A DNA stretch of 64,000 nucleotides from Salinispora fenicalii (GTDB lineage: Bacteria; Actinomycetota; Actinomycetes; Mycobacteriales; Micromonosporaceae): positions 149,925-213,924 of the forward strand of contig NZ_AZWQ01000019.1 in the NCBI RefSeq assembly GCF_000514815.1. The letters are read 5' to 3'. Below, piece after piece: positions 62,838 through 64,000 of this stretch. The first letter of the stretch is position 1. Every line of letters begins with the position of its first letter. A program made the translations under genes and the position numbers. The notes under the pieces are model-generated. The model saw nothing but the letters and a program-made list of their open reading frames with translations. It was not told the origin of the DNA and made no database searches.

Positions 62838-63345
62838 GTCACCATCCCTCACGTCTCAGTTTGCCCGCCGATCCGTTTCACTTCATCCACATGATGCACA
62901 CACAATGAGCCGGTGTAAATATTTCAGCGAGATTTTCGCTCGGAGTGTTGCGACCTTGATTGCTTCAGGTAATGCTCTGTCCACCCTGCCGAGAGCTGTT
63001 TGGACTCTAGGAGCGTCAATGCTAATGATGATCTCGGTAGCAGCCCCACAGACCGATGGCCGCTGGGTGCGAGCGAGTCGTCCCCTGGACCCAAACCCAC
63101 CCATGAACCGGCAGAAGCTGTCGGCAGTGCTTGTGGTGACGCTCGTTGTTGCCGCTGTGGTAGTCGAAAGGCTGAGGGTGACGACCCGGCCCTTAGCTAC
63201 CAGTCACAGACTCGGGCCGGGGACGCCCTCCGCCGGTCAGGCCTCACCCCAGTTTGTCCGCCCCATAACGGTTCGGGTGCCGCAACGGGTCCCGGTGCGG
63301 GCCGCGCCGGATGCAACGCCATCCCATTCTTTAGAGGAGGTCGAA
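62838..63345. other. 508-base divergent region
   Basis: Contains the promoter for the DUF5753 gene and for the small genes to the right. The first 130 bases are AT-richer than elsewhere (GTAAATATTTCAGCG). A plus-strand frame in phase with the gene at 63346 includes a hydrophobic stretch (NRQKLSAVLVVTLVVAAVVV), so a longer precursor is conceivable. The ribosome site at 63333 argues for the short form. Confidence 0.45.
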
Positions 63346-63594
63346 ATGCGTATCCGCTGGTTCAGCCGCCGGAAGAGCAATCCGCCGGCACGGCCGCACC
63401 ATGCGGCCCGAGCGCACCGCACGGTCGGGCCACACCGCGCGAACCCCCCGTACCGCCTGGCAGCGCCGAGCCCGGTCCGGCCAGTCAATCTGCCGGCGTG
63501 GATGACTCAACCCACCGTCGCCAACCCCCAGGTAGGCCGCGTCGGTTGGCTCACTCCGGCCCAGCAGTGGCGAGCCAACGGAGGTCGCTGGTGA
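63346..63594 (+). CDS. small basic protein, 82 aa
   Basis: From ATG 63346, with AGAGGAGG 5 bases upstream. The product is rich in Arg, Pro, His and Trp (MRIRWFSRRKS at the start, GWLTPAQQWRANGGRW at the end). I do not recognise the family. It lies first in a run of three small genes divergent from a DUF5753/DUF397 pair; such small genes are common partners there. Confidence 0.6.
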   Translation: MRIRWFSRRKSNPPARPHHAARAHRTVGPHRANPPYRLAAPSPVRPVNLPAWMTQPTVANPQVGRVGWLTPAQQWRANGGRW

Positions 63595-63648
63595 CCGCGC
63601 ACCGGCCGCCCGCCCAAAGCGCCGACAGGCGAGACTGAGGGAGCATCG

Positions 63649-63798
63649 ATGGTCGGCATTGCTACTGCCGTGGTCGTTGGGCTCGCCGTTGGCGTGATTC
63701 TGGGCCTGGTGACCAAAAGCCGCTCGGGCAGTTGGTGCCCCCGGTGTGGTGACCTCAAACGCTGCCTACGTGACCACGCGGGCGGGAACCGACCATGA
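63649..63798 (+). CDS. small membrane protein with CxxC, 49 aa
   Basis: ATG 63649 has GAGGGAG 6 bases before it. One N-terminal hydrophobic helix (GIATAVVVGLAVGVILGLV) is followed by a short cytosolic part with WCPRCGDLKRCLRDH, a probable metal-binding ribbon. The stop overlaps the next start (ATGA). Confidence 0.65.
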   Translation: MVGIATAVVVGLAVGVILGLVTKSRSGSWCPRCGDLKRCLRDHAGGNRP

Positions 63799-64000
63799 TC
63801 CGCGCACACGACCCCATGCGCCCGCTCTGGCGGTGCCGGGCCTGCGGCGCCGACTGGCCCTGCCAACCCGCGCGGCTCGCGTTGCTGGCCGAGTATCGCG
63901 GCAGGAGGTCAGCACTACTGGCCCACCAGGACAAGCTCCTGGCCGAGGCATCAGATCAGCTATCCCGACTCAACGGCACCAGACCCGACCTCAGGGAAAG
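63795..64000 (+). CDS. zinc-ribbon-like small protein, cut by the window end
   Basis: ATG 63795 overlaps the preceding stop. The visible 68 residues start with MRPLWRCRACGADWPCQPARLALLAEYRG, a Cys-rich ribbon followed by a coiled helix (LLAHQDKLLAEASDQLSRLNG). No stop codon occurs before the window ends. Family not recognised. Confidence 0.6.
   Translation, partial: MIRAHDPMRPLWRCRACGADWPCQPARLALLAEYRGRRSALLAHQDKLLAEASDQLSRLNGTRPDLRE

Noticed and set aside
63000..63638. Plus-strand frame of 212 codons over the small basic protein gene
   Set aside because: It overlaps a better candidate with a strong ribosome site (63346) and is Ser/Pro/Arg-rich without pattern.

Overview
The window is high-GC actinobacterial chromosome with frequent GTG starts, many ATGA/GTGA stop-start overlaps and rare TTA codons. 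The gene content (DUF397/DUF5753 regulator pair, RecQ-phosphoribosyltransferase fusion, DUF3107, MoeZ, a second reduced nuo cluster, YajQ) fits Micromonosporaceae, a Salinispora or Micromonospora relative. The genus is an inference from gene content only.

Region 1 (1-9.7 kb) is accessory DNA. It has a flavin reductase tail, a frameshifted XRE regulator, a GNAT protein, a pyridoxamine-phosphate-oxidase-like protein, a decayed macro-domain gene and a cyclic-phosphate receiver protein. It then shows a stack of integration events at a tRNA-Tyr gene: two tyrosine-integrase remnants and a 26-bp piece of the tRNA repeated at 3515 and 6137. The 2.6 kb between the repeats carries a Cys/His papain-like protein and a conserved hypothetical. 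Beyond yajQ lies an intact XRE-integrase pair with a palindrome over the XRE start.

Region 2 (9.7-36 kb) is mostly core metabolism and membrane genes: a DUF1275 membrane protein, HtpX, and a paralogous complex I set. nuoI-J-K-L-M-N is one tightly coupled minus-strand run. nuoB, nuoC and nuoH lie 8-11 kb upstream, separated by an ABC exporter, a two-component system, a methyltransferase, an EamA permease and a plus-strand dehydrogenase. Subunits A, D, E, F and G are absent. Next come a PLP decarboxylase-GPH transporter-ATL operon and proBA.

Region 3 (35.7-37 kb) is a decayed IS5-type element bounded by inverted repeats. It holds a dead transposase and an apparently intact protein tyrosine phosphatase gene.

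Region 4 (37-56.6 kb) is housekeeping: a toroid cyclase-like protein, MoeZ, a large disordered protein, TetR with DUF3107, a DEAD-box helicase with a long repeat-bearing leader, methyltransferase, XRE, RecQ, a lipoprotein, an SDR, TrkH/TrkA, a fused MFS-spermidine synthase, a secreted coiled-coil protein and an inositol phosphatase.

Region 5 (56.7-64 kb) is accessory again. Its key feature is a HigB-like toxin, HigA-like antitoxin and SecB-like chaperone in one operon (a toxin-antitoxin-chaperone module), with a perfect 18-bp palindrome before the antitoxin. An amidohydrolase, a transposase fragment, a LysE exporter, a gene remnant, the DUF397/DUF5753 pair and a divergent run of small genes follow to the window edge.
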